Part shown: in pieces, positions 12,691 to 24,611 of the stretch
Numbering within the stretch: the stretch's first letter is position 1
How the letters are laid out: each line of letters starts with the position of its first letter
Source: Artocarpus heterophyllus
Lineage: Eukaryota; Streptophyta; Magnoliopsida; Rosales; Moraceae
DNA length: 64,000 bases
NCBI GenBank assembly: GCA_025403435.1
Contig: CM046348.1
Location: forward strand, 28,227,802 to 28,291,801
Direction: 5' to 3'
Translations under genes and position numbers: made by a program
The notes under the pieces: model-generated
What the model was told of the DNA's origin: nothing
Database searches by the model: none
What the model saw: the letters and a program-made list of their open reading frames with translations, nothing else

Positions 12691-14639
12691 TTGAGACCAA
12701 AATTTCTTTGGAAAACTTAATTTAAAACATACCAACTTTACGTAACATATAGCGGAAGTTCATAATTCATTGAAAATGATAAAATAGCTTATAAAACCAT
12801 AATATACGTATTCTTAAAAACTTAACATAAAAACATGTTCAGAAATATATAAAACTAGATTAAATCATAAAATCGTTTTCTTGGCGTGCTTTCGGTTACA
12901 ATTCATCATCCATGTTGCTCACACGCCTTCCCATGTCCTCCACCTATTCCATGACTCTCTTACCCTTATCTGCAACATGACATAAAACATTATTAAGCTA
13001 ATGCTTAGTAAGTACATATATTCTCACAATTTAAAACCTTTCATAAACATCATCATCATCATCATTGTCATCATATCATAAAAGTACCATAAGCATAATT
13101 TCATAGAACACATCTTTCGTAACGTTAACCATTTTAAAACTTAATCCATTTTATCTTAAGGGCCCAAGTGTTGCACCATAACATCATCATAGGCGCGCCG
13201 TCATGAGAGGAGAAGGGTAGCTAATCCCAAACCAAACATGACATTAGAACATAACATTTCATAACATTGGGTGTGCAACACTTATTAGGTGATACATATA
13301 TACATACTTTTCATACCTTAAAACATGCCATAAACATTATGCATAACTTGAAATCATGAAAATCTTTCATAAGAAATCCTTTAAGGAAAAATCATCATAA
13401 AATCATCATGAATATCCTTGTAAACATATCATCAAACCTTTAAAAAGTGTCATGTTGCAGGTGAGAATGTACTTACCTTAACGATAGCTTACTTAAAAAA
13501 AAGCACTTGGTGACGACGCTGCGGTCTCGATGTGCTCGCTTCCTTGAGTGTTCATGCCATTTATCCATTTAAAGATGCAATAAAAATCAATACTTATTAT
13601 GAAATATCCATACACTCATCTTATATTATAAACATAACTCATAACCATAAAAATCGTCATCACCTAAACATGTTATTATGATTTTTCTTAAATCATAAAA
13701 ATTACCTTAAGCATATAAAACAAACCATACATTTTAGACATAATTATCTTTTAAATAAAACAATTTCGAACAATTAATATATTTATATTTTAATTTAAAA
13801 CTTCATACAAGCATCATATTATCATGCATGAAATTATTTTATTATCATAAAATCTTTTAAACATACATAACATTTCATAATCATAAAATACATTCATCTT
13901 ACATACTCATACATATGCATATTTAACAATTTTCATGAAAACATCATTCTTTACCTCTTGAATAATCATTACATTTTTCATACTTTCAAAATTAAATAGT
14001 AACATTTTACTGTGAGGGGTAGAAGACAGAAATATCATTTTTCATTAAAACACTGAAATGACATGAAACTTAGAAAAACATCATATAATGTATACATAAC
14101 ATCATATAAAAATATCGAGAAAAAATACAATACCTAACGAGGAGAAGAATTTCTTTTTAAAAAAAATACCAAAAAGTCGACTTCATACCTTGGAGTTCCT
14201 TCTCAAAATCCTTGAATTTTATCCAACGAAGCAAAACTTTTTCTTTCAATATTTGCAGAAAATTTTCGTGGGAGAGAGAGAGAAATTTCGTGAAGAAGAA
14301 GAGAAGAGGAAGATAGAGAAATCAGAAAATGTCTCAGACTATTGGGGATTCATGGCCTTCATTAAGTCAGGAAATTCTGACTATTGGGGCGTGAGGCGTG
14401 GGAAGAGGAGAGAAAGAAGGAAAGTCAAATCCAGTAGTCACACTTGCCATATCTTGCCCTCTTAAAAATGAGAAATCATTTATAATTATACAAATTAATG
14501 CAAAGTCAAACCCTTTAATTTCCTTAATTGATAAAAACATTCCATTATTATGACAATTAATCACATTAATTAATCCAATTAACGTAATTAACTCAGCCAT
14601 AACTCTGGAGAGATTTTTGCTGACTGCTCGTCAGCCATG

Positions 14640-14767
14640 TTCGGCCTGCCGATTTTCCCCTTCGGCCTGCCGGTTCCAGCAAGTTCGGCCTACCCGTGGG
14701 TTTCTTCGGGCTGTCGATCTCGGCAAGAAGTTCGGCCTGCCGATCTTAAAAGTTCAGCCTGCCGATC
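14640..14767. repeat. motif array in A1 right LTR (CCT orientation)
   Basis: This is the partner of the array at 6866, shorter by one 22-bp unit. Units read TTCGGCCTGCCGAT and variants. Confidence 0.85.
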
Positions 14768-15220
14768 TGTCATTAAATGCCATAACATAAAACATTCATA
14801 CATCATTGCATCATAAATAATCATATATTGCATCATAAATAAACATATACTTAGAATTTCACATGAACACTAGAGCACAACGATCCCATGCGGTCGTCAC
14901 CTGTCACAAAACTTGACATAAAAATTAGTAACATGCACATCACATATCATATCATATAACGTTATTTATTAATAACATTCCTTAATAACGTTACTAACTT
15001 AACATGGTCCGTTACATAAAATAGGCGGGTGTTACACATAGTCCATTATGAGCCAAACAATATTCTTAGTTGCTAGGTCAACCTCTTGATGTAAGGTTTC
15101 CTGTTGATATTTTTCCTCTTTTGATGAGATCATGTCATCACCTAGTCATCGTTGAGAGGTTGAGTCTTTTTCCTTAGTCTGCACAGACACCACTGAGATG
15201 TCGAGATGTCTTGACTACAT

Positions 15221-15664
15221 GACGAGGCCATCCCTGAGAATAATCCTATTTTTAGGAATATTGATGACTTTGGCACTATCCCTTAGATGGACAATGTTGA
15301 TGACTTAGTGGATAGTGTCCCCATACCTATTGCTACTATGATACTAGACCCCAAGTTTCCCTGCCTAGTTGTGGTCAACCCAAGGCTCCAAAGCTCGACA
15401 TCCTATGGAGTGGCTGTACCATAGGATGAGCTATTAGCCGCCTGTGTCGGTGAGATTATTTCAACAAAGTCCAAGGACACCCAATCTCACTGTAGGACTT
15501 ACGACGTTCATAGGGCGTTTGTTGAAGGTAAGGACAACGGGAGGTATTTCGAGCTTGTGATTCCCAACAAACACCACCACGCCGATGCCGGCCTACTTGG
15601 ACAGCTCACCATTTATAAGAGATGCATCATGGTCAGCCATATCTTCTCTCAAGTCTCAAAGTAA
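15221..15664 (+). pseudogene. degenerate reading frame of unknown identity
   Basis: One plus-strand frame of 148 codons, including the terminal stop, is open except for stops at 15284 and 15422. Its composition looks protein-like, with acidic stretches (N-V-D-D-L-V-D), a run G-R-Y-F-E-L-V-I-P-N-K and a histidine triplet. The region is richer in GC than its surroundings. I do not recognise a family. It lies just to the right of A1 and, with sequence left of A1, may be part of an older element that A1 entered. A chance open frame cannot be excluded. Confidence 0.3.
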
Positions 15665-16004
15665 CTAGTGACATGATTTGAAACTTGACCTAAGTGAACA
15701 TACGGAACGATGCCGTTTCTAACAATATCTAGTTTAGTCTTGTAAATGTTTATGAATCCAAAATAGTGCACAAGGCTAGAATAGTGCAAAATAATTGGAA
15801 CATAATTTGAGCTCTAGGATATCTCATATGTGATGTATTTTCGGTATTTGCTTAAGAGACAAAGTTCAATCCAAAGCACACTATTGTCTTGTGAATATTT
15901 TGAAATATAGTCACTAATTGAAGGTTAGAATCGAAAGATAACTTCTTGTTTGTATGAGTTAATCTTTGTTAAACCTAGAGAAATATTACAATCTAGTGGG
16001 GAAT

Positions 16005-16793
16005 TGTTGGAGAGATTCTGATATATTTCTCTTATGTGTTAAAAATCATTAGACACTTTTTAGATGGTTAAAATACACATTTAAAAGTATATTTGAGTTA
16101 GTGAGTAGCGTCGCGGTGCTTGAATTTGAGGCCATGGCGTCGAGGAGTACAATCAGCATTTTTGGGACAGAGACATAGGGGCTATGGCATTCAAAACCGG
16201 GGCCGCAGTGCCCATTTGAAAAAGTCACTGGCGTCGTAGTGCCCACTGCTGAAGATGTGGAAAAAAATTACACAGTGAGCCTAGAGCCGCAACGCCAAAA
16301 AGCTAGCGCCGCGACACTATCCCAAGCTGATACAAGTTGAATAAATATGTTCTTTGACATGTTTTGAACTAATGTAAACATTGGTTGTATACTTTCGTAC
16401 AAATCTGAACATCTATTAGCAACTAACATATTCGTTGTAATAGATGCATTGATACATGAATAAGATTTCTTTACAAATAAAGAGGTACCTTTAAGCAAAG
16501 GTTGTGTGGATTAGATCGGTTGTGTCCATTCATGAAATGGCACACCTGTCTTTGTTTAATCTCCAGAGTTATTACAGAATTCATATATTGTTCTATAACA
16601 TTGTATTGTTACTAGAAATTGTGTTCAAGTATCCATTGTATTTTAGGGGTAATTTGCTATAAAACTTGTTAGCCAATTTTGACAACGAGGGCAAATAAAT
16701 CTTGTAAGAAAAGTATTCATACACGCCTCAAACACATTCTATTTCAGAAATTCATAGCCTCCATTCTTTCTATTCTCACAAGATTCTCCAACA
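16005..16793 (+). repeat. copia-type LTR with adjacent polypurine tract
   Basis: The segment begins TGTTGGAGA and ends TCTCCAACA, so its ends form a perfect 9-bp inverted repeat of the TG...CA type. It is preceded at 15995-16004 by the purine run AGTGGGGAAT. This marks it as the 3' LTR of a plus-strand element whose interior is decayed or truncated in 15665-15994. No matching 5' LTR is visible. The LTR contains its own cluster of CpG-rich motifs (16100-16320). Confidence 0.7.
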
Positions 16794-17698
16794 ACTAAAT
16801 ATTATAATAAAATTAAAATTCGACACAATTTTTAGAATAATTTAAAAATAATTATCACTACCAAGTAATTATCATAATGATCTTATGTTTCGTAGTAGAG
16901 TTGTATATAGAATATTCATAAAATTGGAAAGTCATATTTGTGCCAATGCCATATGGCTTTCTTAGATCAATTCTTCTTAGTTTTTTAAATTTTTTAATTA
17001 GCTTTATCTTTTGCATCAGGCGGAATTTTCTGGACAAGTTCTAATTATGCTAATCTTTAGCACGAGGCCTATATGAAATGGTTGGTATAATATACACAAT
17101 CATACAAACGTTGTAGTTAGATCTTATAGTATTCTGATGTAAAATGATTGAGATGTGAGAAATATGCCGTATATAGTACACGCGACGCTTCTGGTTTTTT
17201 TATTTGTTCTTTAATGGTAAGTGTCTTTCTGGCTTCAATATTTTCCATTTTGTTTTTCTTCTATCCATTATTTGTGGGCAAGTTTAATTTGCCGCGAATC
17301 TTTGACAAAAAGCAGATGCTAATTCACAAAAAACCGACCATGTTAGATATTATTAAATAAAACTAATTGCTAAAATTCCACTCAAAATATAACTCTTATA
17401 ATATTGTGCATTTCAATTTTTAAAATATAACATTTATTCCTCTTTATTTATAAAAATATTAATAAAAACACTTTGTATTTTATGATTTTAATCAAAATTG
17501 AAAAATAACTGACAAGTAAAGCACTATATAGGATGACAATCGTTGGGGCACAATAAAAATACTAATTTTTTATTTTGTTCGTGGTATACCCTTTAAAAAT
17601 TTTAAATAGAAAATAAAAGGAAGATAAGATATTGAATGCAAGGATGAAAATCGTCCAGAGTGGTGACTACATTTAAGTGTGTGTGTGTGTTTTTTCTT
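16794..17698. other. AT-rich intergenic sequence, no gene recognised
   Basis: No coding motif is visible. A stretch at 17286-17310 (GCGAATCTTTGACAAAA core) recurs at 29270-29294 beyond element B, and similar words follow both copies. The two flanks may therefore share an older dispersed repeat. Confidence 0.4.
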
Positions 17699-17703
17699 GG
17701 ATC

Positions 17704-19871
17704 TGTCACGCCCCAGAGTACGGGAGGTGACGTGGTGGAATATTTATATTAATTAAAAGAGGATTTAATTAAAAATCGAGAGTTTGAGAATCAAATTAAA
17801 TAAAAATTAAGAAGATTTTCCACCACATTTGATAAACGAACTTATAAATATTTAGCAAATAATAATAATTGAATAAAAACCACGAATATGGGTTCCACAA
17901 CCCACAACTTGTGCACACACATGGTTCTGACAATATCATAAATACAATTACAGTCCAAGTACAAATAAAGTTAAGTCTTACATGCCTTGATTAATAATAC
18001 AGAATATAAATAAATTCTCCTATTGCTCCTGAGTTCGGTCCGAAGAATCTTCTCCAAACCTAAATGGGAAACCACCTAGAAGGGGGGAAATTTAAAACAA
18101 TAAAATGTGAGCTAAAGGCTCAGTAGGACTATGTTTTATAAAATAGTTTAACGCAAAGGAGCACAACATTATTAGAAATTATTCAAAGGGAACTTAAATA
18201 AATAAATAGATAAACAATTTGAGTAGAACCGTCCTGATACAGAACAGTTTACTCGTCAAATCAAAACACCAATTTACTTTTACCTAGGCAAACCATGATA
18301 ACACCACCGTAGTGGCCCAGCTGGGTTTCGGGACCTGCCCCCAAGGTCGATCGCTACACGACCCGATCTCTGATATGGCATCATGCCTTAGTGTTTATTA
18401 TCATTGTCATTCAAAACCCAATTACCGAGTGTTGTCAGTTACATTTATTATGAAGTTCATTTCATAATCACGGTATATTAAAATATAACCGATAAAACCA
18501 TTTTCAAACAACCGTTGAAAACACTTTGATAGAAATCATTTTCAAAGCCAAAACATTTCAAAACCAGGCTACCAAAGAAATAGGATAGAAGTCCTACCTC
18601 AATACTCGTGCCGGTACCCCACACCGTAATCCCGGTCCGCTATACGTTAGCTCCACGGAACCACGAACGATCCTAGATACAAACTAAGTCAATCAATATC
18701 TAGTTTGAGACATTCTATGTTACTAAATCACTTCATGATGTCCTAGTGTGCCATTTGTACCTTTAAAATCATCCTATAAGGTTGGGATTTAAATCAGGGT
18801 TCAAAACAGTGAAAACGGGTAAAAATCACAAAATTTTCCATGCCTCGGTCGGCCTGTCGGACGCCCTGCTTTGGCCTGCCGAACTGCACAGTTTGGCCTG
18901 CCGGAAGCAAAGTTCGGTCGGCCGAACATTTCCCCAGATTCGGCCTGCCGGTCGGAAGAACACCGGCCTGCCGATCATCACTCCGGCCTGCCGAACACAT
19001 AGTTCGGCCTGCCGAACTCGGAAAATCCAGAAATCCCAGCCACGAGTTTCTTGATCCCCAAAATCCAAATCTTGTTTCCAACCTGTTTTTCTCAAATCCT
19101 AGGCATGAAAAACAATTATAGTTGATAGAAAAACATTCTAAAACATGTTTGGACTCATTTAAACAAGATTTTGACTCAAAATCCTCAAAAATCCGAAAAT
19201 GAGAAAATGAGGGGAAAAATGAAAAATCTTGAATTCAATCCGTTTTTCTTCAATCTAAGCTTAGATTCTAGTTGTTCTAAGCTCATTTAACTCAAATACA
19301 AGGTTTTCTAAGCTTAAACAAACCTAGATTTCAAAAATGCACAAAATTAAAAACTTTGTAAAAAGTTTAGAAATTTCGAATCTAACCTCGAATCGAAGCT
19401 TCAATCCGCGTTCTCGATTGCCGAATCACGTCCCCGAGCTTCCTCCTTGCTGTTCCGAAGCTTGGATTCGAATGTGGTTTCAAAAATTTGAGAGAGAGAT
19501 GTAGAGAGAGAGAGGCTGCTGAGAGATCAAGAAAGAGAAGAGAGAGAGTGTGAAACCGGGAGAGAATGAGAGGAGAGAGAGAGGAAGGAAATAAATAGAG
19601 AAAATCGGTGGGCGGTTTTACTGTGCGAAAACCATGTGCCGCCCACGGTTTTGTAAAACAGAGTATTTTTAACATTTTACAAATTGTTGTGTTTTAAAAC
19701 TCAAAACATCATTTTAAAACAATAAGAAATCTTTTGAACACATCAATTTAACAAAACAACCAAAAATTCAGAACCCAACCAAATAATCTAATTAAGGTTA
19801 AAACGTTAATTATGGCACACTAATTCATCATTTACATTACATTAACATTAAACAAATTTTGGGACGTTACA
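17704..19871 (-). repeat. B left LTR (3' LTR in the element's sense)
   Basis: The 2168-bp LTR runs from TGTCACGCCCC to GACGTTACA. It carries the motif array at 18846-19020. On the minus strand a TATA-like CTATTTATTT lies at about 19590, with an 8-bp inverted repeat (GTGGGCGG at 19608-19615, CCGCCCAC at 19639-19646) just upstream of it in the sense of transcription. Confidence 0.93.
18846..19020. repeat. motif array in B left LTR
   Basis: Eight units related to TTCGGCCTGCCGAA occur at intervals of 19-26 bp, all in the CCT orientation except a central unit that reads TTCGGTCGGCCGAA. Some units have decayed to TTTGGCCTGCCG, consistent with CpG loss. Confidence 0.85.
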
Positions 19872-19884
19872 GCTCTCCACCCCT
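19872..19884 (-). promoter_or_regulatory. B polypurine tract
   Basis: On the minus strand the bases abutting the left LTR read AGGGGTGGAGAGC, a purine run in the expected place. Confidence 0.85.
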
Positions 19885-19919
19885 AAAAGAAATTTCGTCC
19901 TCGAAATTTACAACTCATC

Positions 19920-22900
19920 TCAAAAGCAAAACAAATTCGGATACAATTCCCGCATACTCGACTCTAATTCCTAAGTGGCTTCATCAACCCCGTGATGCTG
20001 CCACACGACCTTTACTAACGGTATCTCACGACGACGCAAGCTAATCACTTTCCGGTCGATGATCTGAATCGGCACTTCTTCGTACGTCGTATCCTTCTGA
20101 ACTTGTACATCGCGAAACGATACTATCTTATCCTGCTCAGGTGGACACTTCCTAAGCATCGACACATGAAACACATCGTGCACATGAGAAAGTTCGGGCG
20201 GAAGATCAAGCCGATAAGCGACCACACCAACTAGCTGAGTGATCTCGAACGGCCCAATATACCTCGGTGCGAGTTTCCCACTCACTCCGAACCGCATAGT
20301 TCCCTTACGAGGTGACACCCTCAAGAGAACAAAATCTCCAACCGTGAACTCTAAGGGTCTACGTCTCCTATCTGCGTAGCTCTTCTGCCGACTCTGAGCT
20401 ACCCTCAATCGATCTCGAAACACCGCGACTTTCTCGTTGCTATCACGAATCTCTTCCGGCCCAAGAATAACTCTATCTTTCGGCTCGGCCCAACACACAG
20501 GTGACCGACACGGTCGCCCATACAACGCCTCAAATGGTGCCATACCGATACTCGCCTGATAACTGTTGTTGTACGCGAACTCCGCCAAATGCAAACATTG
20601 CTTCCAATTCCCGCTGAAGTCCAACGCACAAGCACGCAACATATCCTCGAGAACCTGAATAACCCGCTCAGACTGCCCATCAGTCTGAGGATGAAACGCC
20701 GTACTGAAGTTCAAATCCGTACCCAAAGCCTCCTGAAAACTCCTCCAGTACTTAGCATTAAACCTGGTGTCTCGATCAGAGGTGATGGATAAAGGAACTC
20801 CATGCAACCTCACAATGTTCTGCATATACAACTCCCTGAGAATCTTCCTAGAACACGTCGACCTAAACGGAATGAAATGCATCGATTTCGTCAACCTGTC
20901 GACCACAACCCAAACTGCATCATGCCGCTGCTCCGTCCTCGGTAAACCTGTGAGGAAATCCATCGTCACATGTTCCCATTTCCACCCTGGAATAGGAAGC
21001 GGCTGAAGCTGACCTGCAGGCTTCTGATGCTCAGCTTTCACCTGAAGACACGTCGAACACTTGGCCACGTACTCGCGAACATCTTTCTTCATGCCTCTCC
21101 ACCAATAGTGCCTCTTCAAATCACGATACATCTTGGTGCTCCCCGGATGAATAGCGAACTGAGACCTATGAGCTTCGTCTAGAATGGCTTTCGTCACCTC
21201 GGCGATAACTGGAACTGCAAGACGCTCTCGGAAGTACAACGATCCATCTGCATGCACGCTCCATTCTTCAAACTACTCCCCGTTCTGAATCCGCGACCAA
21301 ATCCCCTGCAAATGCCGATCCTGCCACTGACTTTGCTTCACCATCCGAACAAGAGCTGGAGTCGCTTCCACATGATATAACGAAACTCGATCACCATCTT
21401 CACGATACAGTAGCTGATACTCACTCACTGTCGCATCCCTGCTCCAGTCCTCAAAAATCAAACAAGCGAGAATCCCTGAAGACTTCCTGCTAAGCGCGTC
21501 CGCTACCACATTAGCTTTCCCGGGATGATACTGCAACGCAAAATCATAATCCTCCATGTACTCTACCCATCTGCGCTGCCTCAAATTGAGATCCCTCTGA
21601 GTGAACAAATGCCTCAAACTCTTGTGATCGGAGAAGACCTGAAACGATGCTCCATAAAAATAACATCTCCAAATCTTCAGCGCGTAAATCACCGCCGCAA
21701 GCTCTAAATCATGAGTAGGATAATTCCGCTCGTGAGGTCGTAGCTGTCTCGATCCGTACGTAACTACATGCCCATGCTGCATCAACACGCATCCAAGTCC
21801 GCGCCCTGAAGCATCCGCATAAACCTTATACGGCTCATTACTAGTAGGAATAACCAACACCGGAGCTGAAGTCAACCGGTTCTTCAATTCCTGAAAAACA
21901 AGCTCACAATCTTCATCCCACTCAAACCTGACATTTTTCTTGATCAATCTCGTCAACGGAGCTGCAATCTTCGAAAAATCCTTTACAAATTTCCTGTAAT
22001 ATCCTGCAAGACCTAAGAAGCTGCGAATCTCCGCTACATTCCTTGGTCGTTCCCATTCCAATATAGCTTCAATCTTGGACGGATCCACTGAAATACCATG
22101 CTCCGAGATGACATAACCCAGAAACTTGACCTCAGTCAACCAGAACTCACATTTTTCCCTCTTAGCATACAACTGGTGCTCCCGCAGAGTCTGAAGCACG
22201 ATCCGAAGATGCTGCTCATGCTCCTCCCAAGTCTTAGAATACACAAGAATATCATCGATGAACACGATCACAAACTGATCCAGATACGGCCTAAATATCC
22301 TGTTCATCAGATCCATAAAAGCTGCCGGAGCATTCGTCAACCCAAAAGACATGACCAGAAACTCGAAGTGCCCATACCGAGTCCTAAAAGCTGTCCTGGG
22401 AATATCTTCTTCCTTGATCCTGAGCTGATGATAACCTGAACGCAAATCAATCTTCGAGAAGTATCGCGAACCTCCCAACTGATCAAATAGCTCATCAATC
22501 CTAGGCAAAGGATACTTGTTCTTCACCATAACACGATTTAGCTGCCGATAATCCACACATAACCTGAGAGTCCCATCATGCTTCTTAGCAAACAAAACTG
22601 GTGCTCCCCACGGAGATGTGCTATTCCAAATATATCCTTTATCAGCAAGCTCCTGAAGTTGCTTCCTCAATTCCTTCATTTCTGCCGGCGCCATCCGATA
22701 AGGTGCCATAGAAATCGGTGATGTCCCTGGAAACAATTCAATACCAAACTCAATCTCCCGATACGGTGGTAACCCTGATAACTCGTCGGGGAAGACATCC
22801 TCGAACTCACCAACCACCGGAATCACTGCACTACCTTTCGAAACATAGGGCTCGCAATCTAGATTGGCAAGAAAAGCAAAACAATCTAGATTCCTTCGCC

Positions 22901-23366
22901 CTCCTAAACACGACTTTATGAGACGCTCACGCATTAGCCAATCACCACCACCCTGGTAAGTGATTACCGTCCCCCTATCAGACACTAGGGTCACCTTTCT
23001 AAGTTGGCAGTCCACAACTGCACTATACCTAGACAACCAGTCCATCCCTAAGATCACATCATAGGAGCTCATGGGGAGTACAATCAAATCACTTTTCAAA
23101 ATCTCATCCCCAATCTTTATTTTACATGATTTACGCATACAATTTACACACACCCGCCCCAAGGGAGAAGTTACAACTAGGGGTTCATTAAACTCTTCTA
23201 CTTCTAATCCCAAGGCATGTACAAAAGAACTCGAAATGAGAGAATGAGAGGCACCAGTATCAAATAAAACACGAGCTAAAGATCTGGAAACCAAAATCAT
23301 ACCATCGACAACCGCGTTACCAGTCTGAGAATCTGACCCTCCAGATGCCATTGCATGAACCTGCAC
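19920..23366 (-). pseudogene. pol: B pol (protease, RT, RNase H, integrase, chromodomain-like tail)
   Basis: The frame is continuous with gag and ends at a TGA at 19920-19922. Visible in order are these. Protease L-F-D-T-G-A-S near 23260. [11 protein letters not shown] near 22250. RNase H Y-A-D-A-S-G near 21820 with D-H-K-S-L near 21630. Integrase HHCC region at about 21150-21040. DDE core with V-V-D-R-L-T-K, S-D-R-D-T-R-F and F-H-P-Q-T-D-G-Q-S-E-R at about 20910-20670. Finally a tail ending E-A-T then a premature stop. Only two lesions affect it, both point stops: TAG at 21273 between RNase H and integrase, and TAG at 19971 in the chromodomain-like tail. No frameshift is present. In life it would carry out protein processing, cDNA synthesis and insertion. 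Confidence 0.92.
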
Positions 23367-24506
23367 TGGCGCTTTTCCTTTTCCTCTACCGACATTACTG
23401 GGTCCTGCATTACTCGGCCGATGCTGCTGAGATGGAGACGACTGTACACTACCTGTACTCGGCGCTCGATACTGAGGAACACTGCGCTGAAAATGCTACG
23501 GCTGCTGTCCCCATGCCGGATATGAGAATTACTGAGGAGAAAACTATGGATACTGCAACTGCGGGTACTGCGGAGGCGGAGGTAGGGTCTGAGGCTGAGA
23601 TGAACGACTGACATCCTCCCCGGTCTGCGATCCAAGACGAGCACTCCTGATCGGGCAATTCCTCTTGATGTGTCCGGGCTGCTGACAGAAATGACAATGA
23701 AAGCTGTAGGGATTGCTGCGCCCGCTGCCAGACGAACTGCTACTGCCACTGGTCGCACCGCCTTGCTTGCCTTTCCCCGGAGCTGGACGACTACTAATGC
23801 TCTTCCTGCCACTCCTCTGCGGTCCTCCTGAAGCCTTGGCTCGGTCCTCACAATACTGCACGTAATCATTCTCCACGGAGATCGCCGACGACACAAGCTC
23901 TCCGAAACTCCTAAGCCGTAGAGCAACCAACTGCCGCCGAATAGGAGCCTTGAGTCCCTCCTGAAACTTAATACACTTTTCACGCTCCGATGCCACCGCT
24001 GATGGAGCAAACCTAGCCAACTCGTTAAATTTTGCCTCATACTCCCGAACTGACATATCACCCTGCTGTAATCTATAAAACTCAGCTGCTTTCTGATCTC
24101 TATATCCCTGCGAAAAATACCGATCATAGAACAGATCCTCGAACTTGTCCCAACCAATATCGCCACCGCGCTCCAGACGCTTAGTTTGTTTCCACCAGGT
24201 GTTAGCGCCACCCTCGAGCTTATACGCTGCAAACTCCACACGATACTCCTCAGGCACACCAAGAGTATCCAGATGCTTCAAGATCGAATCCAACCAATAC
24301 TCTGCTAGCTGCAGATCCCCATTGCCATCAAAAGTCGGAATAGACGCCCGTCGAAATTCCTTAAAGAAAGCATGCTGACTACCAACACTGGAGTCTTCCG
24401 GTCTAGGCCTGGCTGCCATCTGCCGAAAAGCCGCAAACATAGACCTCATCATGCTCTCATCATTTTCGAACTCAGCGTCAGCAGTCGAACGACGTCTAGG
24501 TGCCAT
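23367..24506 (-). pseudogene. gag: B gag (capsid and CCHC knuckle) with point stops
   Basis: Gag starts at the ATG at 24506 and reads through a capsid-like gag domain, with W-W-K-Q-T near 24190 and the R-E-Y-E-A-K-F block near 24030. One CCHC knuckle follows (C-H-F-C-Q-Q-P-G-H-I-K-R-N-C, about 23695-23655), then a Q/P-rich linker into protease. Stops occur at 23544 (TAG), 23529 (TAA) and 23496 (TAG), all in the linker. Each can be made from a glutamine codon by one C-to-T change. Because the frame stays in register with pol, the intact element would make one Gag-Pol product of 1528 codons. Confidence 0.88.
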
Positions 24507-24596
24507 TCTCTCACTTCTGAAAACAAAATTTGGACTGTCAGAGGTATTTCATTGTCAAACCTATGTGTGCACAATTCCCAAGGTTCATAACCTTGA

Positions 24597-24608
24597 GCTC
24601 TGATACCA
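24597..24608 (-). promoter_or_regulatory. B primer binding site (tRNA-iMet type)
   Basis: The minus strand reads TGGTATCAGAGC, separated from the adjoining LTR end by GAA. Confidence 0.92.
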
Positions 24609-24611
24609 TTC

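Larger units (their letters stand above)
4289..15036 (-). mobile_element. Ty3/Gypsy chromovirus-like LTR retrotransposon, element A1 (complete, defective)
   Basis: The element lies on the minus strand. It starts TGTAACGCCC and ends GTGTTACA, and is flanked by the direct repeat CATAG at 4284-4288 and 15037-15041, so both ends are intact. It has two LTRs of about 3 kb, a polypurine tract next to the left LTR, and a primer site matching the initiator tRNA-Met 3' end next to the right LTR. Gag, protease, reverse transcriptase, RNase H and integrase follow in Gypsy order. Long LTRs and a chromodomain-like integrase tail suggest the Tekay/Del group, which is an inference. The gag-pol frame carries many stops and one late frameshift, so the copy cannot move on its own. 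It is about 10.7 kb. A2 at 54957 belongs to the same family. Confidence 0.93.
12171..15036 (-). repeat. A1 right LTR (5' LTR in the element's sense)
   Basis: The 2866-bp LTR runs from TGTAACG to GTTACA with CATAG immediately to its right. It aligns along its whole length with the left LTR. It has scattered substitutions, loss of about 80 bp at about 14338, and loss of one motif unit in each array. Confidence 0.93.

Noticed and set aside
18782..19121. Overlapping frames on both strands that read as repeated R-P-A-E or C-R-T peptides (also at 26669-27008 and 6846-7084)
   Set aside because: They are translations of the TTCGGCCTGCCGAA array. Units vary from 19 to 26 bp, so no frame is kept, and both strands stay open only because the motif lacks stops.
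23297..24262. 321-codon minus-strand frame overlapping B gag
   Set aside because: It is an out-of-frame shadow. The real gag frame has the capsid and CCHC motifs and is continuous with pol.
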